From: a virus
Length of the DNA stretch: 64,000 bases
Strand: one strand, 5' to 3'
IMG/VR virus record: IMGVR_UViG_3300028377_000009
Coordinates: 1-64,000 of that record
The notes under the pieces are model-generated. The model was given only the letters and a program-made list of their open reading frames with translations, did no database searches and was not told the origin of the DNA. Shown here in pieces: positions 7,492 to 15,774 of this stretch. The position numbers and the translations under genes were made by a program. The stretch's first letter is position 1; each line of letters begins with the position of its first letter.

Positions 7492-8817
7492 ATGGCTCGC
7501 GACCGCAAAACCACAACCAAAGAGCGGCAAAACCCGACGCACCCCTTGCCGCCTCTGAACGCAAATGCGCAGTGGTCGTTTGCCACGACGCGCAATGCGG
7601 TGGATTTGTATTGGGACGACCCGGCCCTAGTGCCGAATAATAGTAGTTTCGATATCCTCGGTGTGAACGTGTATCGCTCGTTCGATTCGGAGTTTGGTCC
7701 TTATCATCGCCTGAACACGAACCCGATCGGTGCGACGTATTACCAAGATATCACTTCGACGGCTTCGGTTAACCTTGAAGATGTGTCCAGCCGTTTCGTG
7801 TCTCGCAATGATGAAGCCGGGCAATGGATTTTCAAGGTCCAGAACTACCCGATCGTCAAGATCAACGACCCGAAAACGATTGCCAACAGTCTGGAAGATG
7901 TGACCATTTTCATCGACGGGCAAGAGGTAAAGGCCGCCCGTGTGTACGGTGAGACCGGCGAAGTCGTGTTGCAGACGTCTTACCGGTATGACCCTGCAAC
8001 CAATGAACAGATGGACCCCATCTTACCACACGCGGATTCTGTGGTGTTGTGTTCCTACGAGTATAACACGAATTTGCTTGAGTCCGATCTATACAAGCGC
8101 ACCTTTTACCGGATCACGACTGTTGGTTACGACCAGTGGGATGGGGAGCTTAAAGAGACCCCATTGGATTGGGCCGAAGCCAAGCATATCCACCAGATGG
8201 AAAACCTTGATTACATCTGGCGGGAAGCGATCAGACGTAACCGCTGGATCCTTGACCAAGGTGGTGAACGGGTCAAAGCCTTTATCCACAAGTACCGGGG
8301 CGTCCAGTGTACGTGTTTCAGGCAGTTTGATGATCCTCAGCCGTACAACCAGTGTACGACATGTTTCGGCACGGGAATCAAGGGCGGTTACGAAGGCCCT
8401 TATGATATCTTGCTTGCACCTGCGGACGCCGAACGGACGATTCGCCAGAGCGATAAAGGTCGCGCCTACGAGATGGTCTACGATGCTTGGACGGGACCTC
8501 ACCCGTTGCTTTCGCAACGTGATTTTATCGTCAAGCTGAACGGCGATCGGTATTCTCTGGGTCCGGTTCGTATGCCGAACAACCGTGGGAACATTTTACA
8601 GCAGCATTTCAATGTGGCGCTTTTCGACAGTCAGGATATCCGAAGTAAGGTGCCCATTCTAGGAACTGATTCATTGGCTTTCCCGGAAACCCGTACTGCG
8701 GATTGGGATGATGATCCCGATGAATTACGCTACCCTCAGATCACAGATAAAGAGGGTGCCCCGGACGGGATTGAAGAACGTGGTCGTACCCCGGTATGGG
8801 AAAACATCAACTATTGA
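7492..8817 (+). CDS. Structural protein with beta modules and a CxC/CxxC zinc motif
   Basis: A 441-residue protein from the ATG at 7492 (an in-frame GTG at 7483 is possible). Residues 20-90 look like a fibronectin-type fold (AVDLYWDDP...ILGVNVYRS). Residues 110-200 hold a module starting FKVQNYPIV and continuing DVTIFIDGQEV and GETGEVVLQ, which also occurs twice in the sheath. Near residue 280 CTCFRQFDDP followed by CTTCFGTG is a zinc knuckle of DnaJ-like type. The C-terminal part is beta-rich. The shared module with the sheath argues for a tail or neck protein that contacts it. Confidence 0.8.
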   Translation: MARDRKTTTKERQNPTHPLPPLNANAQWSFATTRNAVDLYWDDPALVPNNSSFDILGVNVYRSFDSEFGPYHRLNTNPIGATYYQDITSTASVNLEDVSSRFVSRNDEAGQWIFKVQNYPIVKINDPKTIANSLEDVTIFIDGQEVKAARVYGETGEVVLQTSYRYDPATNEQMDPILPHADSVVLCSYEYNTNLLESDLYKRTFYRITTVGYDQWDGELKETPLDWAEAKHIHQMENLDYIWREAIRRNRWILDQGGERVKAFIHKYRGVQCTCFRQFDDPQPYNQCTTCFGTGIKGGYEGPYDILLAPADAERTIRQSDKGRAYEMVYDAWTGPHPLLSQRDFIVKLNGDRYSLGPVRMPNNRGNILQQHFNVALFDSQDIRSKVPILGTDSLAFPETRTADWDDDPDELRYPQITDKEGAPDGIEERGRTPVWENINY

Positions 8818-8847
8818 TCGTAGCTTTATGCTGCAACGGAGTAACAG

Positions 8848-9129
8848 ATGACAAATTTGAAGCTAGCAAAACTCGTAGCGTTTCGTGCCTTTGGCCGCCG
8901 CTTGTCTTACAAGGCGTCCGGTGACGTTGAAAAGATGATGGGTGAAATCCTTGGCGAAGAACTCGGCATTGACGATGCCCCTAAAGAGTTTTTCACGAAA
9001 GCCAAAGAGAATCTCAAAAAGGCCCTTGACGAAGCGGGCCTTGATCTCGACATGGATGATACGGACGTGTATCCTTACCTCCGTAGGAATGTTCTGGAAA
9101 CAGCCGATGATATGGATATGATAAAGTGA
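8848..9129 (+). CDS. Module B protein, small acidic
   Basis: A 93-residue protein. The N-terminus LKLAKLVAFRAFGRRLSYKAS is a variant of module B. The remaining 65 residues are acidic and helical (KEFFTKAKENLKKALDEAG ... DMDDTDVYPYL). This size and layout (basic hydrophobic leader plus acidic helix) fit an internal virion protein or scaffold-like peptide; that is inference. The stop overlaps the GTG start of the next gene. Confidence 0.75.
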   Translation: MTNLKLAKLVAFRAFGRRLSYKASGDVEKMMGEILGEELGIDDAPKEFFTKAKENLKKALDEAGLDLDMDDTDVYPYLRRNVLETADDMDMIK

Positions 9130-9719
9130 TCATCCAACGAGGATTGGTGGGCCGTGCCTCTTGGATTCCGGGCACTTACGCCACCGACATAATGATTGCC
9201 GCGTATTCGGCATATTTACAGGGTAGCAATATCCATACGGATCAACGAGTCATTTACGAATACGAAAATGTACTCCATGTTTCGTTTGGAAGACAGCGCG
9301 GGCACACCACTTCAATCGTCAGGTTCCTTCGGGACATACGACCTGATTTGGACCATGCCGTAATTGCGGGAAACCGTAGTATGTTGGATGAGTTTCAGCG
9401 CAATTACCCTAACGGTGGTGGGACTTATCTCACTGTGTCGTCACTTGGTTTTTTACGTGGGCGGCTAGCACCGGATGTGATTTTTTTAGATCTAGGTTTC
9501 CGTCAATTTGCGGATAGCATGGGCCAACTGTTACAGACGATTTCACCTTATACCGCACATGGCACTAAGATCATTTCGGTTATGAGCGACGGGTTGGATA
9601 CCGAAAAATGGGTACATCCCGTTGATATAGAGATCGAAGCGAACGCTGAACTACTGTCGTCACTCAAATGCGTGGACTATGACATTGCGAGATCACAACT
9701 CAAAACTTCTGGGCAGTGA
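9126..9719 (+). CDS. Degenerate P-loop ATPase-like protein
   Basis: A 197-residue protein from a GTG overlapping the preceding stop (GTGA). Around residues 54-64, SFGRQRGHTTSIVRFL resembles a Walker A loop in which the invariant Lys is replaced by His (GHTT in place of GKTT). PDVIFLDLG near residue 120 resembles Walker B. The order and spacing fit a terminase or RecA-like core, but the Lys replacement suggests lost or altered ATP hydrolysis. It could be a structural or regulatory relic of an ATPase. Confidence 0.7.
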   Translation: MIIQRGLVGRASWIPGTYATDIMIAAYSAYLQGSNIHTDQRVIYEYENVLHVSFGRQRGHTTSIVRFLRDIRPDLDHAVIAGNRSMLDEFQRNYPNGGGTYLTVSSLGFLRGRLAPDVIFLDLGFRQFADSMGQLLQTISPYTAHGTKIISVMSDGLDTEKWVHPVDIEIEANAELLSSLKCVDYDIARSQLKTSGQ

Positions 9720-9915
9720 ACGGCTCGAACGTGTTGCTGCCGAAGACGGTGTGCGGCTAAAGGTTCGGGTGAGTTCCAAAGTTAAGGGACCATTGTATCG
9801 CATTTTCATCAACCAGCAGGAGGCCCATGCGAAATGTGTGGGCACGGTTCGGGAGCGTACCGCTGCCCGTAACCGTTGGGCGTCTAAAGCCATCTTAAAG
9901 ACCTATGGCCGGTAA
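9679..9915 (+). CDS. Small basic hypothetical protein
   Basis: A 78-residue basic protein overlapping the previous gene by 41 bases and the next by 11. It contains a predicted beta-strand pair (VRLKVRVSSKV, LYRIFINQQ) and a basic C-terminal helix (TAARNRWASKAILKTYGR). There is no clear Shine-Dalgarno for the ATG at 9679, so the exact start is uncertain. No family is recognised. Confidence 0.6.
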   Translation: MTLRDHNSKLLGSERLERVAAEDGVRLKVRVSSKVKGPLYRIFINQQEAHAKCVGTVRERTAARNRWASKAILKTYGR

Positions 9916-10411
9916 ATACAGACTCAGAGGCGTATACGGTAAACCCCTCGTCAAAGGGACACCCCTCAAAGACGATGAGGACCGTTCCGATTTGCTTGAA
10001 GAGACGGGCAAGGAGGCGATCAAAGCGGTCCAGAAAGAGATCCGGCGCACGTCTTTCAAAGGGCAGCCCAAGGATCTTCTGGATTCGTTCAGTTATCGGG
10101 TCGAAGGCAAAAGTACCTTGGTACTGGAGTCCGACCACCCGGCTGCAAAGTATCTCGACAAAGGGGTCAAAGCGCACCAGATGACTTATTTGTCGAAATC
10201 GGATAAGCCGATCCCTATCCTCACGGATGAGGGCGACGTGATTTTCCGTAGTGCCACACCGAAATCCATGCAAGAGGGCAAATGGCAGCACCCCGGAATC
10301 AAGGGAAAGAATTTCATTGAGCGGGGCGTAGAAAAGGCCCGTGAAAAGGTCAAGGAACGTATTGCCCAGAGCATTAAAGATCGCATCAAGAGCCGGTTGC
10401 AAGGCAAGTAA
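9905..10411 (+). CDS. Probable tail-completion / neck protein (HK97 gp10-like)
   Basis: A 168-residue basic protein. It has an N-terminal helix (LLEETGKEAIKAVQKEI), a beta core (SYRVEGKSTLVLESDHPAAKYLDKG) and a C-terminal WQHPGIKGKNFIERGVEKAREKV. The 'HPAAKYLDKGVKAHQM ... HPGIKGKNFI' arrangement is seen in HK97 gp10-type head-tail or tail-completion proteins, where conserved G-x-x-P-x-x-F residues precede a final helix. Position upstream of the sheath supports this. Assignment is by pattern only. Confidence 0.7.
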   Translation: MAGKYRLRGVYGKPLVKGTPLKDDEDRSDLLEETGKEAIKAVQKEIRRTSFKGQPKDLLDSFSYRVEGKSTLVLESDHPAAKYLDKGVKAHQMTYLSKSDKPIPILTDEGDVIFRSATPKSMQEGKWQHPGIKGKNFIERGVEKAREKVKERIAQSIKDRIKSRLQGK

Positions 10412-10423
10412 CAGAGGTGTTGA

Positions 10424-11122
10424 GTGGAAAAGTTTCTCGTCATAGAAGGGCGCGTCCTCGGGGGACATACAATCCAAGATTTGGGGTTGGATGTGGCGTA
10501 CCAGAAGGAAGAGGTCCTCAACTACGAGCGTGCCAACTGGAGCCGTGATCTTAACCATGCCCTCCAACAGGGTTTGGTAGTCAAGAAGAAGGTAATCAGC
10601 GGGCATGACCTTAATACGGCTTCGCCTGTACCTAAAAAGTCTAAACCTCGGTCGAAGCCCGTCCAAAAACACACGACACCCGCACCTGCACCTCCGCCTT
10701 CCACTACTACCAAGAAGGTTTCCGCCACTGACGATAAAAAGTCCGACTCCAAGTCGGAAAAGATGCTTGAGCAAACCCTCGAAGAGAACGCAAAGCTGCG
10801 GGGCAATCTTGAAAAGCTCATGCAACAGCAACAGCTTATGATGGAAAAGTTTTCCGAGTACATGGAACGCCCCATCAAGATCGAAGGTGTACCCTCCACA
10901 GGCACAGCGCCCGTACCGACTTCGGATAGTGGTGTTGTGGATGACACTCCTACGTTCATCCCGTCGAAAATTCGGTCGGGAAAAGCCAAAACCTCTTCGG
11001 CGGTCGAAATTCAGTCCGAAGCCAAAGAGGGTAGTGACCAATTAAATAAAGCCGCCGAAGCACTCAAAGCGCTCCGGGGGTCTAAGAAAGGTAAGAAGAA
11101 ACAGGAGGATAGCGATGATTGA
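10424..11122 (+). CDS. Hypothetical protein with Pro/Thr linker and coiled coil
   Basis: A 232-residue protein from GTG with AGAGG six bases upstream. Residues 1-65 form a small globular region (FLVIEGRVLGGHTIQDLGL ... DLNHALQQGLV). Residues 70-110 are a Pro/Ala/Thr-rich linker. Residues 110-150 are a coiled coil (EKMLEQTLEENAKLRGNLEKL then QQQQLMMEKF). The C-terminus is Ser-rich and ends in a Lys/Asp tail. This modular layout suits a flexible virion or scaffold protein. No family is recognised. Confidence 0.75.
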   Translation: MEKFLVIEGRVLGGHTIQDLGLDVAYQKEEVLNYERANWSRDLNHALQQGLVVKKKVISGHDLNTASPVPKKSKPRSKPVQKHTTPAPAPPPSTTTKKVSATDDKKSDSKSEKMLEQTLEENAKLRGNLEKLMQQQQLMMEKFSEYMERPIKIEGVPSTGTAPVPTSDSGVVDDTPTFIPSKIRSGKAKTSSAVEIQSEAKEGSDQLNKAAEALKALRGSKKGKKKQEDSDD

Positions 11123-12548
11123 TCTATCTAAAAAGGTCGCACGACGCTACCTCCTATCTCTAGCCTCGGGACGTAATCGTACCGCATCGAATGTTATGGA
11201 ACAGGCTTTCAACCAATATGATGATTTGGTAGAAGCTATGACCGATGCACCTGACCTGATGGGGGATATTATCGAATCCCTCGTTAACATGGGTGATTTA
11301 ACGTTCCGTGATGGGTCGTTCTTTTACCGGGAACAGACCCGTTTAGCTTCGAGACGTACCGTGATTTCCGAACAAGCACATGAACAGTCGATCGCCCTGA
11401 TGCGGTTTCTATCCAAAGTCGCCAAGCGGCTAGGGGTTGGGGAACACGTATATGTAGTAGGCGGTGCTGTGCGCAATTTCATCATCGACCGGCCCATCAA
11501 AGATATCGACGTCGTGATAGATTCGGTAGCGCTTGGGGGAAAGGACTCGGCATGGTTCGCCAAGAAGTTACAGGGGGCGATTCCGGCTAAGACCAGCCTC
11601 CAGACGAATCAGTACGGCGTAGCTATCCTGTCCGTCAATGAATCGTGGGTAGTGGACGGCGCGGACCTCCAAGGCGAAGTTATCGAAATCGCCAATGCCC
11701 GCAAAGAGTCCTACGGCGGTGACGAGGGGAAAGGATACAAGCCACACATGGTAGAGCCTTCGACTATCGAAGAGGATATCAAACGGCGTGAGTTCACGTT
11801 CAATACGTTGCTGTGGCAGCTCTCAGAGCTTGCTCACGGGCCGGATAAGGCAGAGATTATTGACCTCACGGGTTGTGGCGTGGATGACCTTCAAGAAGGC
11901 GTTATGAAGTGTCCTAGCGACCCGGACAAGACATTTTCGGATGACCCCACCCGGATGTTGCGGGCGGTGAAGTTCTTGGTCAAGTACGGCTTCAAGATTG
12001 ATCCACCTGTCGCCAAGGCTATTCGTCGAAACGCTGATAAGCTCAAGAAGGCCCCGCAAAATGCCATTAGCGAGATCCTCGTCAATGACATTTTACAGAT
12101 GAGCCAGTCGAAGACCACCCTGAAAGTGCTCAAGAATCTGGGCCTGCTCGATGTGGTCAAAGAGATGCTCGAAAGCAATAAGCCTTTCCGTAAAACCCTT
12201 GTGAATTGGGCGGGTCGGGATGCGAAGGTCCTGTTCCTTTTCGACATGATGGATATCGGCCTCCCGTTGAACACACGGCTTCGTTTCCTAGACGACGCTC
12301 AGATGGCCCGGTTGCGCACGGTTGCCCTAGAGATGGAAGCACGGGAGGCGGACAAGTTCGTTGACCTCCTGAAACAGCCGGGCCGCCAGATGGATACCCA
12401 AGCGTTGATTGGTGAATTTGACCTCCAAGGCCGGGAAATCCGCAACCTCATGGAAGTGGCTCGCGACGTTTTGCTTCGGCAGCCGGGCCTGCGGAAAAGC
12501 CCTCGGAACCTTACCGAAGCAGTCAAGGTTCTGTATCGCAAGCGGTGA
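11115..12548 (+). CDS. CCA-adding enzyme / poly(A) polymerase-type nucleotidyltransferase with module B leader
   Basis: A 477-residue protein. Residues 1-25 (LSKKVARRYLLSLASG) are module B. Residues 112-136 read VYVVGGAVRNFIIDRPIKDI then DVVID, the GG...R and DxD (Asp130, Asp132) signature of class II CCA/poly(A) polymerases. R-x-x-T-F-N at the start of the second half (RREFTFNTLLW), DPTRMLRAVKFLVKYGF and the following helical RNA-binding region complete the family layout. It would add nucleotides to RNA 3' ends. None of the six tRNA genes in the window encodes CCA, so tRNA maturation is a plausible job, but the leader and the location among virion genes suggest it may be packaged. Confidence 0.85.
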   Translation: MIDLSKKVARRYLLSLASGRNRTASNVMEQAFNQYDDLVEAMTDAPDLMGDIIESLVNMGDLTFRDGSFFYREQTRLASRRTVISEQAHEQSIALMRFLSKVAKRLGVGEHVYVVGGAVRNFIIDRPIKDIDVVIDSVALGGKDSAWFAKKLQGAIPAKTSLQTNQYGVAILSVNESWVVDGADLQGEVIEIANARKESYGGDEGKGYKPHMVEPSTIEEDIKRREFTFNTLLWQLSELAHGPDKAEIIDLTGCGVDDLQEGVMKCPSDPDKTFSDDPTRMLRAVKFLVKYGFKIDPPVAKAIRRNADKLKKAPQNAISEILVNDILQMSQSKTTLKVLKNLGLLDVVKEMLESNKPFRKTLVNWAGRDAKVLFLFDMMDIGLPLNTRLRFLDDAQMARLRTVALEMEAREADKFVDLLKQPGRQMDTQALIGEFDLQGREIRNLMEVARDVLLRQPGLRKSPRNLTEAVKVLYRKR

Positions 12549-12616
12549 GAATCTACTTATATGCTCCGTTTACTGTGACGCCTATCTGTACCTAAATCAT
12601 ATACGGAGCTGCGCCG

Positions 12617-12988
12617 ATGGCAGACCTTAAAGATCAACTCATTCGCCTCGGGTCCACCAACCCGGAACTTCGCCCACATATCCGTCCGGTTTTGGCCGAA
12701 CTACAGCGAACATCCAAACTCAATCTGATGCGGGATATCGTGGATCTCCGGGCTTTTGGGAAGCTCAGATCACAGGCTCGTAAGGGTGGGGATGAACAGA
12801 CGGCGGATATGCTCAAAGACATTTTTAAGCATTTTTCCGATCGGCTTCAGTTGGACGGTGGCGAAGAGAAAGCGTTCAACAGGCTCAACAATATGCTGGG
12901 ACGCCCGCCTAGCGATGCGAACATGTTGCGCAATCAGGTAGCTAAGATTGCGGACCTTCTAGGTATCAAGACCCCGGTCAACTTTTAA
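12617..12988 (+). CDS. Module A protein 4
   Basis: A 123-residue protein beginning LKDQLIRLGSTNPELRPH then IRPVLAEL, the most typical module A copy. The rest is helical and charged (FKHFSDRLQLDGGEEKAF ... VAKIADLLGIKTPV). The 68-base gap upstream has ACTTATATGC near 12554, similar to motifs before 7111 and 17609. It ends six bases before the actin-like gene. Function unknown; see the finding on module A. Confidence 0.8.
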   Translation: MADLKDQLIRLGSTNPELRPHIRPVLAELQRTSKLNLMRDIVDLRAFGKLRSQARKGGDEQTADMLKDIFKHFSDRLQLDGGEEKAFNRLNNMLGRPPSDANMLRNQVAKIADLLGIKTPVNF

Positions 12989-12994
12989 CCAATC

Positions 12995-15268
12995 ATGGCA
13001 AAGCGCATAGACATACCACGTGACGACCTTCGATATCACCTCGAAGCCGGTTTGTCGTATGCTGATATTGCCGACAAGTATGGGTGCAGCGCATCCACGA
13101 TTAGTAAACGGGCAAAGGAGTACGGTTTGGATAAACCTTTGGAGTCAAGTGAAAATCGGAGTGACGATATGAGTGAAGATAAAAAGCCAGAGATGGGTAT
13201 CGGGTTGGACATTGGTACGATGAACCTTGTGTCCGCTCGTAAGATCGGTACGTCGGTTGAGACGAAACGTGTGCGTGATGCTTTCCTTGACCTCGATATC
13301 GACGCCAAGAAGATGCTCAAGCTGTCGGGTGTTAGTTTCATCGAATATGATGATCGCATTCTGATTTTGGGCGACCCCGCAATCGAAACAGCCAACCTGT
13401 TTAAGCGGGAAGCTCGGCGTCCCTTGTCACAGGGTCTGATTTCCTCTTCGGAAATTGATGCGCTCGAAGTCCTGTCGATTTTGATCGAACAGGTGGTAGG
13501 CAAGCCCCAAGAGGAGGGTGAAGTTTGCTACTATTCGATCCCTGCAGCCCCTCTGGATATGCCGGGTCAAGACGTCGTGTACCACGAGGCTGTGTTCGCA
13601 AAGATCCTCGACGAGCTAGGATACGACCCTATTTCGGGCAACGAGGCGATGGCGATCATTTATTCGGAATGCGCTAGCGACAATTTTAGCGGAATCGGCA
13701 TTAGCTTCGGTTCCGGGATGGTCAACTGCGCCCTTTCGTACATGACCATGCCGATCATGGAGTTTTCGTTGGCCCGATGCCTGTCTAAAGATTTCCCGAT
13801 TGATACGCCTTCTGGTATGAAACCAGTTTCGGGAATCCGACCCGGTGACTTGGTATTAGGTCAGGACGGAGCATATACCGAAGTCCTAGAAGTATTTAAC
13901 AACGGGCATCGTGAAGAACTTTATCAACTCCAACTAGAAGGTCTGCCCTTTGCACCGGTTGATGTTACAGGTGATCACAAAATTAGTGTTCGCCGTGGCG
14001 CTCAGTGGGAGTGGGTAGCAGCACAGGATGCTCGGGAGGGGGACATCGTAGGGGTACCTCGTATCCCCTACCGTGGGAACCACAGCTCGTACTATTTTTG
14101 CCGGGAAGATGGTCAAAATGTCACGGTTACGAAGTCTCGCAACTTGGGTAGATTTTTGGGGATGTTCTTAGGGGATGGCAGCACCTGTCTTTATAAGAAC
14201 GGACAGGGCAATTCTGGGGGTCGAGTTCGTTTGGCGTTTAACCGGAAGGATGCACAACTGGTCCAGAAATACCAAGATGTTATTAACGACCTCTTTGGTC
14301 GGTTTCCATCTGTGGTGTCTAGGACTGAGGTTGAAATGGATCTTATCAACCTTGAATACCATAAGATTGCAGACCATCTCAAGAGTAAATGTTATAATGG
14401 GGTGGGGGATAAGATCCTCCCGCTTCCTGTACACGAAATTCCCGATCAGATGGCAGTAGGGGTACTAGAGGGTCTATTAGATAGTGACGGGTCACGGACG
14501 GAAAAAGGTTTCGAGTTTTATAACACGTCTGAGACTCTTGTCCGCAGCATGAGTCACCTTCTGAATAGATTTGGCATCTGGCATACAATCGAGAAACGAG
14601 ATCCAAGGCAAGGTGGTGTAAACTCAAGAGGAGTTCAGATCGAGGGCCGTAAGGATTCTTACACAGTTCGTATCAGAGATGCGGTAGCGGTTTCCGTGTT
14701 GGGAGCCCTTATTTCCAAGGAGGGCAACTCTTTGCGGTACCCCTCTGGGCATTTTGCGGAAAGGAAAGTGCTTTCCGTTGAGACTATCCCCTATGACGAT
14801 GATGTGTATGATATTTCCATTGGAGAATCCCATCATGCTTTCGCGACGTGGGGTGCTGTCGTACACAACTGCGGCGACTGGATTGACCAGAACGCTTCGA
14901 AGGCTGTGGGTTCGACCGCTTCCCGCCTCTGTTCCATCAAAGAGAAAGGGATAGACCTCACGAACCCTCAAAGCCGCGAAGAGGAAGCGCTGGTTGTCTA
15001 TTACAAGTCACTGATCAAATACGCCCTCGACAATATCGGCAAGCAGTTCAAGAACACACAGAATGACACGGAACTCAAAGAAGCTATCCCCATCATCGTG
15101 TCCGGGGGAACATCGTTGGCCGGTGGATTCCTCGACTTGTTCAAGGAAGTATTCGAAAAACAGCGCAAGCGTTTTCCAATTGAGATCAGTGAAATTCGAC
15201 AAGCCGACGACCCCATGACCTCCGTGGCTCAGGGACTGTTGGTCCAATCCATGCAAGAATATGTTTAA
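12995..15268 (+). CDS. HTH-actin-like ATPase (ParM/MreB superfamily) interrupted by an intein
   Basis: A 757-residue precursor. Residues 15-48 form a helix-turn-helix (GLSYADIADKYGCSASTI). Residues 66-80 (GIGLDIGTMNLVSAR) are the phosphate-1 loop of the actin/Hsp70 ATPase fold, about 232-248 (GIGISFGSGMVNCALS) is phosphate-2, and IIVSGGTSLAGGF near residue 700 is the adenosine motif. Residues 262-625 are an intein. Splicing would give a 393-residue protein in which SLAR is joined to CGDWID. Actin-like filaments segregate or position DNA. Fusion to a DNA-binding HTH could replace a separate ParR adaptor, which is inference. Confidence 0.9.
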   Translation: MAKRIDIPRDDLRYHLEAGLSYADIADKYGCSASTISKRAKEYGLDKPLESSENRSDDMSEDKKPEMGIGLDIGTMNLVSARKIGTSVETKRVRDAFLDLDIDAKKMLKLSGVSFIEYDDRILILGDPAIETANLFKREARRPLSQGLISSSEIDALEVLSILIEQVVGKPQEEGEVCYYSIPAAPLDMPGQDVVYHEAVFAKILDELGYDPISGNEAMAIIYSECASDNFSGIGISFGSGMVNCALSYMTMPIMEFSLARCLSKDFPIDTPSGMKPVSGIRPGDLVLGQDGAYTEVLEVFNNGHREELYQLQLEGLPFAPVDVTGDHKISVRRGAQWEWVAAQDAREGDIVGVPRIPYRGNHSSYYFCREDGQNVTVTKSRNLGRFLGMFLGDGSTCLYKNGQGNSGGRVRLAFNRKDAQLVQKYQDVINDLFGRFPSVVSRTEVEMDLINLEYHKIADHLKSKCYNGVGDKILPLPVHEIPDQMAVGVLEGLLDSDGSRTEKGFEFYNTSETLVRSMSHLLNRFGIWHTIEKRDPRQGGVNSRGVQIEGRKDSYTVRIRDAVAVSVLGALISKEGNSLRYPSGHFAERKVLSVETIPYDDDVYDISIGESHHAFATWGAVVHNCGDWIDQNASKAVGSTASRLCSIKEKGIDLTNPQSREEEALVVYYKSLIKYALDNIGKQFKNTQNDTELKEAIPIIVSGGTSLAGGFLDLFKEVFEKQRKRFPIEISEIRQADDPMTSVAQGLLVQSMQEYV
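13778..14869 (+). other. Intein with LAGLIDADG homing endonuclease
   Basis: A 364-residue intein, from Cys1 (13778-13780) to the final Asn (14867-14869), followed by Cys as the +1 extein residue. Block A is CLSKDFPIDTPSGM...GDLVLG. Block B is DVTGDHKISV with the TxxH motif. Two dodecapeptide motifs, LGMFLGDGS near residue 387 and LEGLLDSDGS near 491, mark a LAGLIDADG endonuclease. Block F is VYDISIGESHHAFAT and block G is AVVHN before C. All catalytic residues needed for splicing are present. By eye, codons within the intein are more AT-rich than in the surrounding extein (TTA, AGA, ATA), consistent with later acquisition. Confidence 0.95.
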
Positions 15269-15298
15269 TTAATCCCTCTAACCGTGTGAGAGTATCTT

Positions 15299-15724
15299 AT
15301 GACCGACCTTAAAGACCAGTTGATCAAGTTGGGGAACAAGAAAAAGGGGCTTCGCACACACCTCCAACCTATCCTCAAGGCACTGGAAAGTAATACCCGT
15401 GAAGCCTACCGATCAGGGCCGTGGGGCAAGTGGTCGCAAGTCCGGGAAATGCTCGGTGCCACAGAAGCTCTCAGCAATTTGATGGGATACGTGGGGGACC
15501 GTGAAAGTCGTGAGCAGTTCGAACAAATCGCCCGTATGTGGGATCTTCCCGTAGAGGTCGAGTCTCGTGATCGGGCGGGTACTCTTTTGCGCAAATTTGA
15601 ACGCCATTTCCGGGACACCGATAAATTGGCTGACGAGTTCGCACAGGGCCTTGACAAGCGCCTCCTTGAGAAAGCGGTGGAAGATATCATCCAGATGTAC
15701 GATCTCCATGATTTCGTAGCTTAA
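15299..15724 (+). CDS. Module A protein 5
   Basis: A 141-residue protein that opens LKDQLIKLGNKKKGLRTH then LQPILKAL. The rest is helical with many charges (REQFEQIARMWDLPVEVESR). The 7-residue 'TDLKDQL' start is almost identical to the 12617 gene, showing recent duplication of the module, while the downstream parts differ. Confidence 0.8.
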   Translation: MTDLKDQLIKLGNKKKGLRTHLQPILKALESNTREAYRSGPWGKWSQVREMLGATEALSNLMGYVGDRESREQFEQIARMWDLPVEVESRDRAGTLLRKFERHFRDTDKLADEFAQGLDKRLLEKAVEDIIQMYDLHDFVA

Positions 15725-15774
15725 AGCGAATTCGTGGGGGCAGTTAATGGACACCCTAATATTGCCGATGTGCT

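Noticed and set aside
9884-11041. Minus-strand open frame of 385 codons
   Set aside because: It is the shadow of two plus-strand genes with good Shine-Dalgarno sites and protein-like composition; it has no recognisable domain.
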